Shown here piece after piece: positions 8,649 to 18,067 of a DNA stretch of 64,000 nucleotides. Where the stretch lies: contig CAMDKM010000001.1 of assembly GCA_945900965.1 (NCBI GenBank), forward strand, positions 186,001 to 250,000, given 5' to 3'. The notes beneath the pieces were generated by a model, which saw only the letters and a list, made by a program, of their open reading frames with translations, made no database searches and was not told the DNA's origin. How positions within the stretch are numbered: position 1 is the stretch's first letter; each line of letters starts with the position of its first letter. A program made the position numbers and the translations under genes. The stretch comes from Bordetella parapertussis (GTDB lineage: Bacteria; Pseudomonadota; Gammaproteobacteria; Burkholderiales; JACQAP01).

Positions 8649-8978
8649 TCACCCGTCTTCCGTCACTTGCATTTTCGCCGTATACGTCGCCACCCCTCCC
8701 TGATCATCTTTCCACGTAAATACAAAGTCCCCGCTTTCTGTGCCGCGCGCAAAAAAGGTCACAAAAGGATTCGTCGATACAGATGGATGAATGCGGGCGC
8801 GGAAAATTTCCCGGCCGTTGTAGGTACAGGTAAACGTTTCGACGATATGGCGGGCGATGGGCTTGCCGGTGTTGTCGAGGCGGAAGCCCGATTCCATGGG
8901 GTGTTGAACCATGGTGCGAATTTCAATGATGTCGCCACGGCGCGCGGTTTCCGGCATCTTCACGCGGGCGGCGCCCAT
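8649..8978 (-). CDS. soxZ: Thiosulfate oxidation carrier protein SoxZ
   Basis: The 109-aa protein from ATG 8978 (MGAARVKMPETARRGDIIEI) is full-length SoxZ. It contains RTMVQHPMESGFR, ARHIVETFTCTYNGREIFRA and the terminal FTWKDDQGG segment. SoxZ forms a heterodimer with SoxY and supports the swinging arm that carries thiosulfate-derived sulfur in the periplasm. It lies 5 nt downstream of soxY, as usual. It has no signal peptide because SoxZ normally travels with SoxY. The other sox genes (soxXA, soxB, soxCD) are not in the window. Confidence 0.92.
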   Translation of the reverse strand: MGAARVKMPETARRGDIIEIRTMVQHPMESGFRLDNTGKPIARHIVETFTCTYNGREIFRARIHPSVSTNPFVTFFARGTESGDFVFTWKDDQGGVATYTAKMQVTEDG

Positions 8979-8983
8979 CCGGC

Positions 8984-9451
8984 TCACAGGCCACACCCCG
9001 AGGCGGTAACTTCCACTTCATAGGCGGCGGACCACAGGCTGTCATCGCTCATGACGGCGACCGCCAGCACTTGTTGCGTGGTGGCCAGCCGGATTCGCGA
9101 GGTCACTGTGGCCCGGCCATTCCATGGCCCGAGATACACGTCGAGCATGCGCGGCAACGGATTGTGCTCGGCGAAGAGATGAATGCTCTTCACGTAATCG
9201 GCTTTGGTCATCGGACTTTCGACCGTAACAATTACCGGCACCACGGCACCATTTTCCGCCAGCCTCGGCATTTCCAGAGTGACGCGGCCGCTCTTGATCA
9301 GTCGATCGCCAAAACTTTCCTTCAGCGCCGCTGCCAATTCCTCCGGCGTCGCCCGCGCCGGTCGCACCACCACCAGCGCCGCGCCGGCGGCGAGCAGTTT
9401 CAACACCCGCCGGCGCGAGCGATTCAAGGTTAAAGATCGAGCAATAGCCAC
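8984..9451 (-). CDS. soxY: Thiosulfate oxidation carrier protein SoxY
   Basis: The protein has a Tat-like signal (RSRRRVLKLLAAGAALVVV) and the SoxY core (RLIKSGRVTLEMPRLAENGA, HLFAEHNPLPRML). The C-terminus is ASGCGL. In SoxY the carrier Cys sits third from the end of a GGCGG tail; the Cys is at that position, but the flanking residues are S and L instead of G. No ATG fits: the open frame begins at GTG 9514 inside repeat DNA, and GTG 9451 (VAIARSLTLNRSRRR) gives a more plausible 155-aa precursor. The protein would be exported folded, together with SoxZ. Confidence 0.88.
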   Translation of the reverse strand: MAIARSLTLNRSRRRVLKLLAAGAALVVVRPARATPEELAAALKESFGDRLIKSGRVTLEMPRLAENGAVVPVIVTVESPMTKADYVKSIHLFAEHNPLPRMLDVYLGPWNGRATVTSRIRLATTQQVLAVAVMSDDSLWSAAYEVEVTASGCGL

Positions 9452-9461
9452 ACTATGTATG

Positions 9462-9497
9462 CCCTCATCCCGACCCTTCTCCCAGGGGGAGAAGGGC
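9462..9497. repeat. REP-like palindrome (cccttctccc type)
   Basis: The palindrome CCCTTCTCCC-agg-GGGAGAAGGG lies at 9474-9496, preceded by ccctcatcccga. A second copy in the opposite orientation lies at 53506-53535. Both are next to a gene's 5' end. Confidence 0.7.
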
Positions 9498-9536
9498 TTC
9501 TCGTCACCTGTCACTCGTTACCCGTCACTGATTTTT

Positions 9537-11687
9537 TCATGCATACGAGAATCCATGCTTCATCAACGGCAGCGAACGCAGGCGCTTGCCCGTGGCAGCG
9601 AAGATCGCGTTGCCCAGCGCCGGAATCACGCCACCGATCGGCGGTTCACCGACACCGCCCCAGAATCCGCCAGTGGGTGCCAGAACAGCTTCGATTTTCG
9701 GCGTTTGCGCCAGCCTCAGCACCGGGTAGTCGTTGAAATTGCCTTGCACCACCCGGCCGCTCTCGATCGTGATTTCTTCCATCATCGCAGAACTCAATCC
9801 CCAGATCACCCCGCTTTGTATCTGCGCAATCACCGCGTCCGGGTGCACCACGTAACCCGAGTCGATGGCGACCACCACCCGCTTGACTTCAATCTCGCTG
9901 CCTTTGACCGCAATCTCGACCACCGCGGCGGTGAAGCTGCCATAGGAATCCACCACGGCGATGCCGTGGTGAATGCCTTTTGGCAGCGGCTTATCCCAGG
10001 TCGCGGCCTTGGCCACGGCATCCAGGACGCCGAGATCCTTCTTTCCTTGCAGGAACGGACGGCGGAAGTGATATGGATCCTTGCCCGCTGCATGGGCAAG
10101 TTCGTCGATGAAACACTCGCGGAAAAAAGGGTTGTGGGTGTGTGCCACTGCGCGCCAGAACCCTGGCGGCACATGCGGATTACGCATGGCGTATTCGTCG
10201 GTGAAATTCGCTACCTGGTATGGGTTGTCCTGGAAGCAGCGCACGTTGACCGGATCGATGCCGTTCTTGATGTCGCCCGGACGCACGGTGATGAATATCG
10301 ACTGATCGGCCTGGCGGACCTGCCAGCCGGTCCAGTTGCCGCCCGCATCGAGCCCGGCGCGCAATTTCACCAGCGCCACCGGCCGGTAGCGGCCCTGCTT
10401 CATGTCTTCCTCGCGCGACCATTGCAGTCGCACCGGCGTGCCCGGCAGGGTCTGTGCAATGGCCACCGCCTGCTTGGTATATTCCTGGTGCGGACCGCGC
10501 CGGCCAAATCCACCACCGGCATGCATCTTGTGAACGATGACCTTTTCCAGCGGAACCCCTGCGGTTTCCGACGCCGCGGCAATGGTGATTTCGCCATTCT
10601 GGGTGCCGACCCACACTTCCACCTTGTCTTCCGTGACCAGCGCCGTGGCGGTCTGTGGTTCCATGGTCGCGTGGTTCAGATACGGCGCGTGATACTCGGC
10701 TTCGAGTACTTTCGTCGCTGCACCGAGTGCCGCGTCGGCATCGCCGTCCTTGCGCGCAACGGGAACTTCCTTCGCATCAATACCTGTGCGCAGGAAATCC
10801 ATGATTGACGCGCTGGATACATTGCCGTTCTCGCCAACGTCCCATTCCACCGGCAGCGCCTTTAACGCCTGATTGGCGCGCCACCAGTTATCGGCCACCA
10901 CTGCCACCCAGTCAGCACCCGTCACCACGCGCTTGACCCCTGGCATTGCCTTGACCTTCGATTCGTCGTGGGATTTCAGCTTGCCGCCGAATACCGGGCA
11001 TTGCACGATCGAGGCATGCAGCAAACCGGGCAACTGCACGTCCGCCGCATAAGTTTGCCGGCCGGTGGTCTTGTCGGGAATATCGAAGCGTGCCGGCGAG
11101 GTGCCGATCACTTTCCAGTCCTTCGGGTCCTTGAGCCTGGGTTCTTTCGGGATCGGTAATTTCGCGGCCGCATCAGTCATGGCACCGAAAGTGGTACGTT
11201 TGCCGGAGGGATGAGTGATGACGCCCTTCGAGACCTTGCATTCCTCGGCGGGCACGCCCCATTGCCCGGCCGCCGCGCTCACCAGCATTTCACGTGCGGC
11301 GGCACCGGCCTTGCGCATGACCTCCTGCGAATCCCGGATGCCTCGACTGCCACCGGTGGACATCGAACCGAAGATGCGGTTGCGGCGGATGTGTTCATTC
11401 ACATCCGCGTACTCGGGCACCACTTTGGTCCAGTCGCACTCCAGTTCCTCGGCGATCAGTTGCGCCAGGCCGGTGAAAGTACCCTGCCCCAGTTCGGATC
11501 GGGCGATGCGGATCGCCACGGTTTCGTCGGGCTGGATCACGATCCAGTGCGTGAGTTCGCGCGCCAGGGAATTCGGCGCAGCTTGGGCGAGGTTGGGAAG
11601 ATGAAAGCCGATCATCAGGCCGCCGGTGGCGGCGGCGGATTTAACCAGAAATTCGCGGCGCGATTCTTTGAAAGAAAATGTTTTCAT
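9537..11687 (-). CDS. Molybdenum hydroxylase large subunit (IorB-like, Tat-exported)
   Basis: The 716-aa aldehyde/xanthine-oxidase-type subunit binds the molybdopterin cofactor. The N-terminus carries a twin-arginine signal (SRREFLVKSAAATGGLMIGF). Characteristic blocks are ARSELGQGTFTGLAQLIAEE, GSMSTGGSRGIRDS, HMHAGGGFGRRGPHQEYTKQ and the C-terminal GGVGEPPIGGVIPALGNAIF with the probable catalytic Glu. The start at ATG 11687 is preceded by gaggagac. It lies 10 nt downstream of the iron-sulfur subunit, as in isoquinoline 1-oxidoreductase pairs. The FeS partner has no signal and may be exported by hitchhiking. The substrate is unknown. Confidence 0.9.
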   Translation of the reverse strand: MKTFSFKESRREFLVKSAAATGGLMIGFHLPNLAQAAPNSLARELTHWIVIQPDETVAIRIARSELGQGTFTGLAQLIAEELECDWTKVVPEYADVNEHIRRNRIFGSMSTGGSRGIRDSQEVMRKAGAAAREMLVSAAAGQWGVPAEECKVSKGVITHPSGKRTTFGAMTDAAAKLPIPKEPRLKDPKDWKVIGTSPARFDIPDKTTGRQTYAADVQLPGLLHASIVQCPVFGGKLKSHDESKVKAMPGVKRVVTGADWVAVVADNWWRANQALKALPVEWDVGENGNVSSASIMDFLRTGIDAKEVPVARKDGDADAALGAATKVLEAEYHAPYLNHATMEPQTATALVTEDKVEVWVGTQNGEITIAAASETAGVPLEKVIVHKMHAGGGFGRRGPHQEYTKQAVAIAQTLPGTPVRLQWSREEDMKQGRYRPVALVKLRAGLDAGGNWTGWQVRQADQSIFITVRPGDIKNGIDPVNVRCFQDNPYQVANFTDEYAMRNPHVPPGFWRAVAHTHNPFFRECFIDELAHAAGKDPYHFRRPFLQGKKDLGVLDAVAKAATWDKPLPKGIHHGIAVVDSYGSFTAAVVEIAVKGSEIEVKRVVVAIDSGYVVHPDAVIAQIQSGVIWGLSSAMMEEITIESGRVVQGNFNDYPVLRLAQTPKIEAVLAPTGGFWGGVGEPPIGGVIPALGNAIFAATGKRLRSLPLMKHGFSYA

Positions 11688-11697
11688 GTTTGTCTCC

Positions 11698-12147
11698 TCA
11701 GACCGTCTTTGCGGCAAGATGGATAGCTTCGCGCACCCGCACGTAAGTTCCGCAGCGGCAGATGTTGGTCATCGCCTCGTCGATCTGCTTGTCCGTGGGG
11801 TTTTTCGTTTCCTTCAGCAGCGCGGCGGCGGCCATGATCATGCCGCTCTGGCAGTAACCGCATTGCGGCACCTGAAGCTTGACCCAGGCTTTCTGCACCG
11901 GGTGACTGCCGTCCTTGGACAGCGCTTCGATGGTGGTGATTTTCTTGTCCTTCAAGGCCGAGGCTGGCACCACGCAGGAGCGCATCGGCTGCCCGTCCAC
12001 GTGGACGGTGCAGGCACCGCACAACGCTACCCCGCAGCCGTATTTGGTGCCTGTCAGCCCAAGTTCATCACGCAACACCCACAGCAGTGGCATGTCGTCC
12101 TCGACATCCACGAGCGACCTTTTTCCGTTCACATTCAAGCTAATCAT
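11698..12147 (-). CDS. (2Fe-2S)-binding subunit of a molybdenum hydroxylase (IorA-like)
   Basis: The 149-aa electron-transfer subunit has the two expected clusters. A plant-ferredoxin-type site is seen as [16 protein letters not shown] with the later Cys in MRSCVV. A C-terminal four-helix site has QCGYCQSGM and ICRCGTY. It passes electrons from the molybdopterin subunit encoded 10 nt downstream. The start ATG 12147 follows taaggagaaac, a strong ribosome-binding site. No FAD subunit gene is present, which matches the two-subunit isoquinoline-oxidoreductase organisation rather than CoxLMS. Confidence 0.93.
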   Translation of the reverse strand: MISLNVNGKRSLVDVEDDMPLLWVLRDELGLTGTKYGCGVALCGACTVHVDGQPMRSCVVPASALKDKKITTIEALSKDGSHPVQKAWVKLQVPQCGYCQSGMIMAAAALLKETKNPTDKQIDEAMTNICRCGTYVRVREAIHLAAKTV

Positions 12148-12476
12148 GGGGGTTTCTCCTTAGGTTTATTGCAATTTTCTGACGGTTCATGACGGCCACA
12201 AATTCGAAGTGGATAGCATAATCCGATCGGCTGCGGTTTGCAGACAACGGTCAGCCCCAGCTACGGAGAGGCGTTTACCGGAAAAAGTTCCCAGTCACTG
12301 CAAAGTGAAGCAAAACGGTTTGCGTGGGCAGCGTCCATCCAGGTCCACGATCCAAGCCTTTTGCCGTTCAATCTTGACGGTCGAAAACCGGTACCCTGCG
12401 GGCACAGCTTGTTTCATTTACCCTTCGCCTTTCTCGGCCGGCCCGTCACCCTTCCCTCGTCACCCGTCACCGCTCC
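12148..12476. other. Divergent spacer, no gene seen
   Basis: This 329-nt region separates the leftward hydroxylase operon from the rightward MFS gene and should hold both promoters, though no clear -35/-10 pair stands out. Its last 55 nt (from about 12420) are pyrimidine-rich heptads of the cgtcaccc type, ending directly at the MFS start codon. Confidence 0.5.
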
Positions 12477-13775
12477 ATGACCCCCGAATTCCAGCGCCGT
12501 ACGATTCTGAAAATCTCGTGGCGCCTGCTGCCGCTGGTCGTGGTGGCTTACCTGATCGCCTACATCGACCGCACCAACGTCGCATTCGCCGCGCTGACCA
12601 TGAACCAGGATCTGGGCATCAGCGCCTACATGTACGGCATCGGGGCAGGAATCTTCTTTCTCGGTTATGCGCTGTTCGAAGTGCCAAGCAACATCGTGCT
12701 GGAAAAAGTCGGGGCGAGGCTGTGGATCGCCCGCATCATGATCACCTGGGGCATTATCTCCGGCCTGATGGCCGTTGCCACCGGGCCGGTGAGTTTTCTC
12801 ATTCTGCGCTTCCTGCTCGGCGTTGCCGAAGCCGGGTTCTTTCCCGGCATGATTTTGTATTTCACCTACTGGTTTCCGGCGCGCTATCGCGGGCGCGTCA
12901 TCTCCACGCTGTTCATTGCCGTACCGGTGGGCAACGCGCTGGCCTCCGTGGTCTCCGGTGCCATTCTGGGAATGGACGGCGTCTGGGGTTTGCGCGGCTG
13001 GCAGTGGCTGTTCATCATCGAAGCCCTGCCCGCGGTGCTGCTTGCCTTTGTCGTGCTCGTGTTCATGACCGAGCGCCCTGCGCTCGCAAAGTGGCTAGAT
13101 GCCGACGAAAAGAACTGGCTCGAACAGGAACTCAAAGCCGAACGCGCTCACATCGAAACCTCCGGCCGTCTGACGCTGATGCAATCGCTCACCGATCCGC
13201 GGGTGCTGATGCTGTCGCTGATTTATTTCACCAGCGTGATTGCAAGCTACGGCATCACCTTCTTCCTGCCGCAAATCGTCAAGGGCCTGGGGCATTCGAA
13301 TTTCGTCACCGGCTTGCTCACCGCGATTCCCTACGTGATCGGTGTCGTCGGCCTGATTCTCTGGGGACACTCCTCGGACCGGCGCAAAGAGCGGCACTGG
13401 CATTTAATCGCCGCCTCCTCGCTCGCCGCCCTGGGCCTCGCCGGCACGGCTTTTTTCACCGGCTCCGCCTGGGCGCTGGCCACGATGTGCCTCGCCACCA
13501 TCGGCATCTACGGCTCGCGCCCCAGCTTCTGGCCGATGCCCTCGTTGTTCCTGACCGGCGCGGCCGCCGCCAGCGGCATCGCACTCATTAACTCCATCGG
13601 CAATCTCGGCGGTTATGTCGGACCGTTCATCGTCGGCTGGATAAAACAAAGCACGAACAGCTTCGAGATGGGCGTGTACTTCCTGGCTGCCTGTGCCGCG
13701 CTATCCGCGTTGATCACTTATTTTTCTGCGGCATCGACTCGCGGTGGCAAAGTACCGGGAATCCACAATGGCTGA
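12477..13775 (+). CDS. MFS transporter, anion:cation symporter (phthalate/tartrate permease-like)
   Basis: The 432-aa membrane protein has about 12 hydrophobic segments and the ACS-family opening (RRTILKISWRLLPLVVVAYL, then IAYIDRTNVAFAAL). The loop between helices 2 and 3 reads VPSNIVLEKVGARLWIARI, the usual MFS signature position. A cytoplasmic central loop (MTERPALAKWLDADEKNWLE, then QELKAE) separates the two six-helix halves. Members import organic acid anions such as phthalate, hydroxyphenylacetate, tartrate or galactonate with protons. No regulator or catabolic operon is directly attached, so the substrate is unassigned. Confidence 0.9.
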   Translation: MTPEFQRRTILKISWRLLPLVVVAYLIAYIDRTNVAFAALTMNQDLGISAYMYGIGAGIFFLGYALFEVPSNIVLEKVGARLWIARIMITWGIISGLMAVATGPVSFLILRFLLGVAEAGFFPGMILYFTYWFPARYRGRVISTLFIAVPVGNALASVVSGAILGMDGVWGLRGWQWLFIIEALPAVLLAFVVLVFMTERPALAKWLDADEKNWLEQELKAERAHIETSGRLTLMQSLTDPRVLMLSLIYFTSVIASYGITFFLPQIVKGLGHSNFVTGLLTAIPYVIGVVGLILWGHSSDRRKERHWHLIAASSLAALGLAGTAFFTGSAWALATMCLATIGIYGSRPSFWPMPSLFLTGAAAASGIALINSIGNLGGYVGPFIVGWIKQSTNSFEMGVYFLAACAALSALITYFSAASTRGGKVPGIHNG

Positions 13776-13953
13776 GTGAATGGCATCAAGGTATCTCTGC
13801 CTCAATGCAGTAAATGTGGTAATGAAAGACCTGACCCCTTCTTCAATTTCCGGCGATTACTCATTATTTCCGCGATATCGACTCGCGGCACTGAAACAAT
13901 CGCAGAGAAGTGACCCGCACCGCGGACGACTGCACACATGCTGAGCCGTAAGA

Positions 13954-15201
13954 CTATTTCGGCGGCCGCTCCATCTGGCATTTGATCGCCGGCACATTCT
14001 CCGCTGGGGCAATGATGGCCTCGGTCTTCCATCCATATCCCGTGCCTTCGATGCCATGCGTCGCCCCTGGTTGTCCCGCCTTGACGAAACTCATCACGTA
14101 AAGGGGTGCAATGATCTGATGGTCTTCGGCCCGCATCCACGAGTCGCCTGTCGGCCCATCAAAGTGCAAACCTTCCAATGCGTGTGCAACCTTGACCGGA
14201 TCCGTGGTCCCCGCTTTATTAATGGCGCTTGCCACCGTCTCCACAGTTCGGAATGCCGGAAGGTATGCGAGATCCGCCTGGGTGTTATACTTTTTTTGGT
14301 ATTCGAGAATCGTTCGCTCCCATTTCGGATCAGTCGCATTCAGGTGCCAGGAATAGATCGTCTTTATTCGATCCGAACCTGCCGCACCGATGGCGGACGG
14401 TGTTCCGAATCCTGCCGCCAGCAACGCATAGAAATGCGCCTTGAAACCCATTTCGTTGCTTGCCTTGAGCAGCAGCGAAAGGTCGGTCCCCCAGTTACCC
14501 GTCAAGACGCTATCGGCCCCGGTCGCCCGTATTTTGGCAATGTAGGGTGCGAAGTCCTTGACCTTGGCAAGGGGAATCAGTTCGTCCCCGACGATCGCAA
14601 TATCCGGCCGCCGGGCATTGAGCTGCTCCCTGGAGCCCTTGCTTACGCCTTGCCCATAGGCGTAGTCCTGATTCAGCAGATAGACCTTCTGAACGCTCTT
14701 CTGTGCAGCCATGAATTTCGTCAAAGCCGTGAGTTGCATGTCGGTGTGCGGTTCGAAACGGAAATGCCAGAAGCTGCACTTCGATTCGGTGAGCGCCGGA
14801 TCGAGGGAATTGAAATTGAGTAATAGAACCGGCTTGTCCGGATTACGCGAATTGTGCTTCGACACGGCGTCGTTAAGCGCATGAACCACGCTGGAAACGG
14901 TGGAGGCAACAAAGCCAATATCGTCGTCTAGCGCCCTTTTCAATTGGATCAACGCTTCCTGCGGCGTGTTCTTGTGGTCCATCGGGACAATCTCGATTTT
15001 TCGTCCTCCCAACACGCCTCCCCGCGAATTGACGATTTCGGCCGCGGCATTGAAGGCGTTGATTTGACCTTCGCCATAAATGGCATTCGACCCGCTGAGC
15101 CCCACCACCACGGCAATCTTTACGCGATCGGCGGGCCAAGCCACGACAAAGTGCAGACAAAGAGCACCTGCAAACAAAAGTCGGATCGGATTCGTGTTCA
15201 T
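13954..15201 (-). CDS. Branched-chain-amino-acid-type ABC substrate-binding protein (copy A)
   Basis: The 415-aa periplasmic binding protein of the LivK/Peripla_BP_6 type has a signal peptide (LLFAGALCLHFVVAWPADR) and the typical N-lobe (VKIAVVVGLSGSNAIYGEG, GGVLGGRKIEIVPMDHKNTP). ATG 15201 follows aaaggaggaaac. It is the downstream member of a tandem pair with 15235-16479. The two share the VHALNDAVSKHN(A/S)RNP block, the YLLNQDYA/YLMNQDYA block and the C-terminus KC(Q/K)MERPPK. No permease or ATPase genes are adjacent, so the pair probably feeds a Liv-type transporter elsewhere. Ligands could be aromatic acids or amino acids. Confidence 0.9.
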   Translation of the reverse strand: MNTNPIRLLFAGALCLHFVVAWPADRVKIAVVVGLSGSNAIYGEGQINAFNAAAEIVNSRGGVLGGRKIEIVPMDHKNTPQEALIQLKRALDDDIGFVASTVSSVVHALNDAVSKHNSRNPDKPVLLLNFNSLDPALTESKCSFWHFRFEPHTDMQLTALTKFMAAQKSVQKVYLLNQDYAYGQGVSKGSREQLNARRPDIAIVGDELIPLAKVKDFAPYIAKIRATGADSVLTGNWGTDLSLLLKASNEMGFKAHFYALLAAGFGTPSAIGAAGSDRIKTIYSWHLNATDPKWERTILEYQKKYNTQADLAYLPAFRTVETVASAINKAGTTDPVKVAHALEGLHFDGPTGDSWMRAEDHQIIAPLYVMSFVKAGQPGATHGIEGTGYGWKTEAIIAPAENVPAIKCQMERPPK

Positions 15202-15234
15202 GTTTCCTCCTTTCGCTCGTGTCTTACGCTCAAT

Positions 15235-16479
15235 CTACTTCGGCGGCCGCTCCATCTTGCACTTCATCTCAGGCACCGCGCCGCTGCTGTCAACTTTGGC
15301 AACAGTCTTCCAGCCCATGCCGGTATTCTCGACGTCGTATTTCACCCCGGCGGTGCCAATCTTGCTCAGTTTCGCCAGGTAAACGGGCGCGACGATCTGG
15401 TGGTCCTCGGGGCGGAGCCACATTTTCCCTTCCGGGCCTTCGAATGTATGGCCTTCCAGGGCGTACGCCACCTGCAGCGGATTGTCGCTGCGCGCCTTGT
15501 CGATCGCTTGCGCCAGCACGTATACTGCGCGGTGCGCCATGATGTAGTCGAAGTTCAGTCCGCTGCGGTATTTGTCCCGGAATTCGCGGTTAAACTTTTC
15601 GTGGGGATTGGTTTCTGCATTGATATGCCAGGGCAGGGTGCTGAACACGCGATCATCGCCCGCCACGCTCAGGGCCGGCACGGCGCCGGCAAGATTGCCG
15701 ACGAAGATGTAGTAACGAACGTCGAGCCCAAAATCACGCCCCGCCTTCACCAGCAAATACAGATCGTTGCCCCAATTGCCGGTAATGACGGTGTCCGCCC
15801 CGGAAGCCTTGATCTTTGCCGCGTAAGGCGCAAAGTCCTTGACCTTTCCCAGAGGCACGAGGTCGTCGCCGACGATCTGGATATCGTCGCGCTTTCGAGC
15901 GAGGAGCAACCTGCTGGTCTTGCTCACAACGTGCCCGAAAGCGTAGTCCTGATTCATCAGGTAGACCTTGCGAACCGACGGCTGCCTGGCGAGGTAATCG
16001 GTCAGAAAATTCAGTTCCGTGTCCGCGTGGTAGTGGACCCGGAAATTCCAGAAACTGCATTTTTCTTCGGTAATGGCCGGATCACGCGCGTCGCTCGTCA
16101 TCATCAATAGGCGCCGCTCGGGATTGCGCGCATTGTGCTTCGAGACGGCATCGTTGAGCGCATGCACAACATTGGACTGCTGGGAAATGACGAAACGGAT
16201 ATCCCTGTCAATTGCCTGGTTCAGCGCGACCAGGCTGTCCTGGGGCGTGCCCTTCCCGTCCAACCCGACTATTTCGATCTTGCGGCCGTCATACAAGCCG
16301 CCACTCGCGTTGACAAGGTCCGCCATCCCCCGGAACTGTTTTGCGGATTCTTCCCCTTGCAGGGCAAAGGCGCCGGAAAGTTGCATGATGGCGCCGATCT
16401 TCAGGGTATCCGCCGCGCTGGCAGGCAGGACACATAGCGAACACAAGATCAATGCGATTGTATGCATGCGATGCAACAT
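15235..16479 (-). CDS. Branched-chain-amino-acid-type ABC substrate-binding protein (copy B)
   Basis: The 414-aa Peripla_BP_6 protein starts at ATG 16479, placed there because a strong aggagg lies 5 nt upstream and a signal peptide (MHTIALILCSLCVLPASAAD) follows. Longer frames read into promoter DNA. The mature part begins TLKIGAIMQLSGAFALQGEE. It is a diverged paralogue of copy A, 33 nt upstream in the same operon. Its start lies back to back with the di-haem cytochrome gene, leaving about 128 nt for two divergent promoters. Confidence 0.9.
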   Translation of the reverse strand: MLHRMHTIALILCSLCVLPASAADTLKIGAIMQLSGAFALQGEESAKQFRGMADLVNASGGLYDGRKIEIVGLDGKGTPQDSLVALNQAIDRDIRFVISQQSNVVHALNDAVSKHNARNPERRLLMMTSDARDPAITEEKCSFWNFRVHYHADTELNFLTDYLARQPSVRKVYLMNQDYAFGHVVSKTSRLLLARKRDDIQIVGDDLVPLGKVKDFAPYAAKIKASGADTVITGNWGNDLYLLVKAGRDFGLDVRYYIFVGNLAGAVPALSVAGDDRVFSTLPWHINAETNPHEKFNREFRDKYRSGLNFDYIMAHRAVYVLAQAIDKARSDNPLQVAYALEGHTFEGPEGKMWLRPEDHQIVAPVYLAKLSKIGTAGVKYDVENTGMGWKTVAKVDSSGAVPEMKCKMERPPK

Positions 16480-16607
16480 GACTATCCTCCTGTTGTTCTT
16501 GTGACGGACGCGAAATCCCGCTGACGGATCTTCGAGAGCTGATTCTGCGCCTATTGAAAGAAACTGGCGAGGGAACGCGATCTCCGGTAACTTTGCCGGC
16601 AATCATC

Positions 16608-18035
16608 ATGAAGATCGCTCGCCTCTTCCGCCGTTTATCGGATCGTCCTCGACGGGTAGCCATCGCCTTGGCACTGGTCGTTTCCGGTATTGCCGTGGCC
16701 GGGGATCCGATTGCGGACAGCGAATCCTTCACAACTCGAGAAACCGGAACGCAGGCCTATTCCGTCACCGTCGCGGCCATCCCGGAACACCTGCGTCAGT
16801 CAATTTCTTCGGGACGGCGCATGTTCCAGGAACCTTGGGTGCTGCCCACCCAATACACCGGGGTCTGGGGAATAGGGCCCACCTTCAATGAAAACAGTTG
16901 CCCCGCCTGTCACGAAAACAATGGTCGGGCCCGGGCACCCGGCTCGAGAGGAGAAATCGCTGCAGGCCTGATTCTGCGTCTGAGCGTCCCGGCAAACGAC
17001 GGTGCGCCTCAACCCCACCCGCATTACGGAGACCAGTTTCAGAACCGGGGCGTGAAGGGGCAGGTGCCGGCCGAAGGCAAAGCGCTGGTGCGGTATGAAT
17101 CGCTGGACGTAAAGTTCGCCGACGGCGAACGGATATCCCTGCGCAAGCCGATCGTGGAATTCACGGAACTGGCTTTTGGCCCTTTGGCAAAAGACACGAT
17201 GGTGTCCGCGCGCGTTGCCCCTTCGCTCGCAGGCCTGGGTCTGCTGGAGGCCATTCCCGAGGAGACATTGCTCCAGATCGCCAAACAGCAGCCCGCGCAG
17301 GGCTTGAACGGTAAACCCAACTACGTTTGGGATGTCGAAGCGAAGCAATTGGTGCTCGGTCGTTTCGGCTGGAAAGCCAATCAGCCCAGTCTGCGTCAAC
17401 AGATAGCGGCTGCGTTTCATGCCGATATCGGTGCCACCTCCTCCCTTTATCCGGCAGAAAATTGCCCGGATATCCAGACCGAGTGCCTGAAAGGTCCCAG
17501 CGCGACCGGTTGCTCGGGCGGCCGCGGCAAATGCGACGGCGAAATCTTCTGGGAAGTGCTGCCCAGCCGGCTGCGCAATGTCACTTTGTATCTCCAGGCC
17601 CTTGCCGTGCCCGCACAGCGCGAGGCCAACGATCCGACCGTACGCCAGGGCGAAAAATTATTCGCCGATGCCCAATGCGCTGGCTGCCATCTGCCCGAAC
17701 TAAAAACCGGCACAGTGACGGCGATTCCCGCCGCGGCCAGTCTGAGCATTCGTCCCTACACGGATCTGTTATTGCACGATATGGGCGATGGCTTGGCCGA
17801 TGGCCGCCCGGACTTTCTCGCCAACGGGAGCCAATGGCGTACAGCACCGCTCTGGGGATTGGGATTGCAAAAAACCGTCAACGCCCACACGGATTTTCTG
17901 CATGACGGCCGCGCCCGCAATCTGGTTGAAGCCATTGTCTGGCACGGCGGCGAAGCCCAGTCGTCCCGGGACCGCTTTCTGGCCATGAACAAGCGTGAGC
18001 GTGAAGCGTTGCTCAAATTCCTCGAATCGCTTTGA
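16608..18035 (+). CDS. Di-haem c-type cytochrome, thiol-oxidoreductase-like (DUF1111)
   Basis: The 475-aa exported protein has a signal peptide (ALALVVSGIAVAGD) and two c-type haem sites, CPACH (Cys98-His102) and CAGCH (Cys357-His361). The spacing and flanks (GPTFNENSCPACH; GEKLFADAQCAGCHLPELKT; HDGRARNLVEAIVWHGGEA) are those of the DUF1111 'di-haem oxidoreductase' family. These are MauG/peroxidase-related periplasmic proteins, often poorly characterised. The PQQ dehydrogenase gene 32 nt downstream suggests a shared periplasmic electron-transfer role, although this is an inference. The start at ATG 16608 has only a weak ribosome-binding site. Confidence 0.88.
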   Translation: MKIARLFRRLSDRPRRVAIALALVVSGIAVAGDPIADSESFTTRETGTQAYSVTVAAIPEHLRQSISSGRRMFQEPWVLPTQYTGVWGIGPTFNENSCPACHENNGRARAPGSRGEIAAGLILRLSVPANDGAPQPHPHYGDQFQNRGVKGQVPAEGKALVRYESLDVKFADGERISLRKPIVEFTELAFGPLAKDTMVSARVAPSLAGLGLLEAIPEETLLQIAKQQPAQGLNGKPNYVWDVEAKQLVLGRFGWKANQPSLRQQIAAAFHADIGATSSLYPAENCPDIQTECLKGPSATGCSGGRGKCDGEIFWEVLPSRLRNVTLYLQALAVPAQREANDPTVRQGEKLFADAQCAGCHLPELKTGTVTAIPAAASLSIRPYTDLLLHDMGDGLADGRPDFLANGSQWRTAPLWGLGLQKTVNAHTDFLHDGRARNLVEAIVWHGGEAQSSRDRFLAMNKREREALLKFLESL

Positions 18036-18067
18036 ATTCTCCTTCACCCGAAAACAAGGATTAACTC

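Noticed and set aside
9204-10808. 534-codon plus-strand frame across soxY and the molybdenum hydroxylase gene
   Set aside because: Its translation is rich in His and Arg without domain patterns; the opposite strand encodes clear soxY and IorB-like proteins.
12209-13591. 460-codon frame overlapping the MFS gene
   Set aside because: It is in another frame of the MFS gene; the real protein has 12 membrane helices in the frame from 12477.
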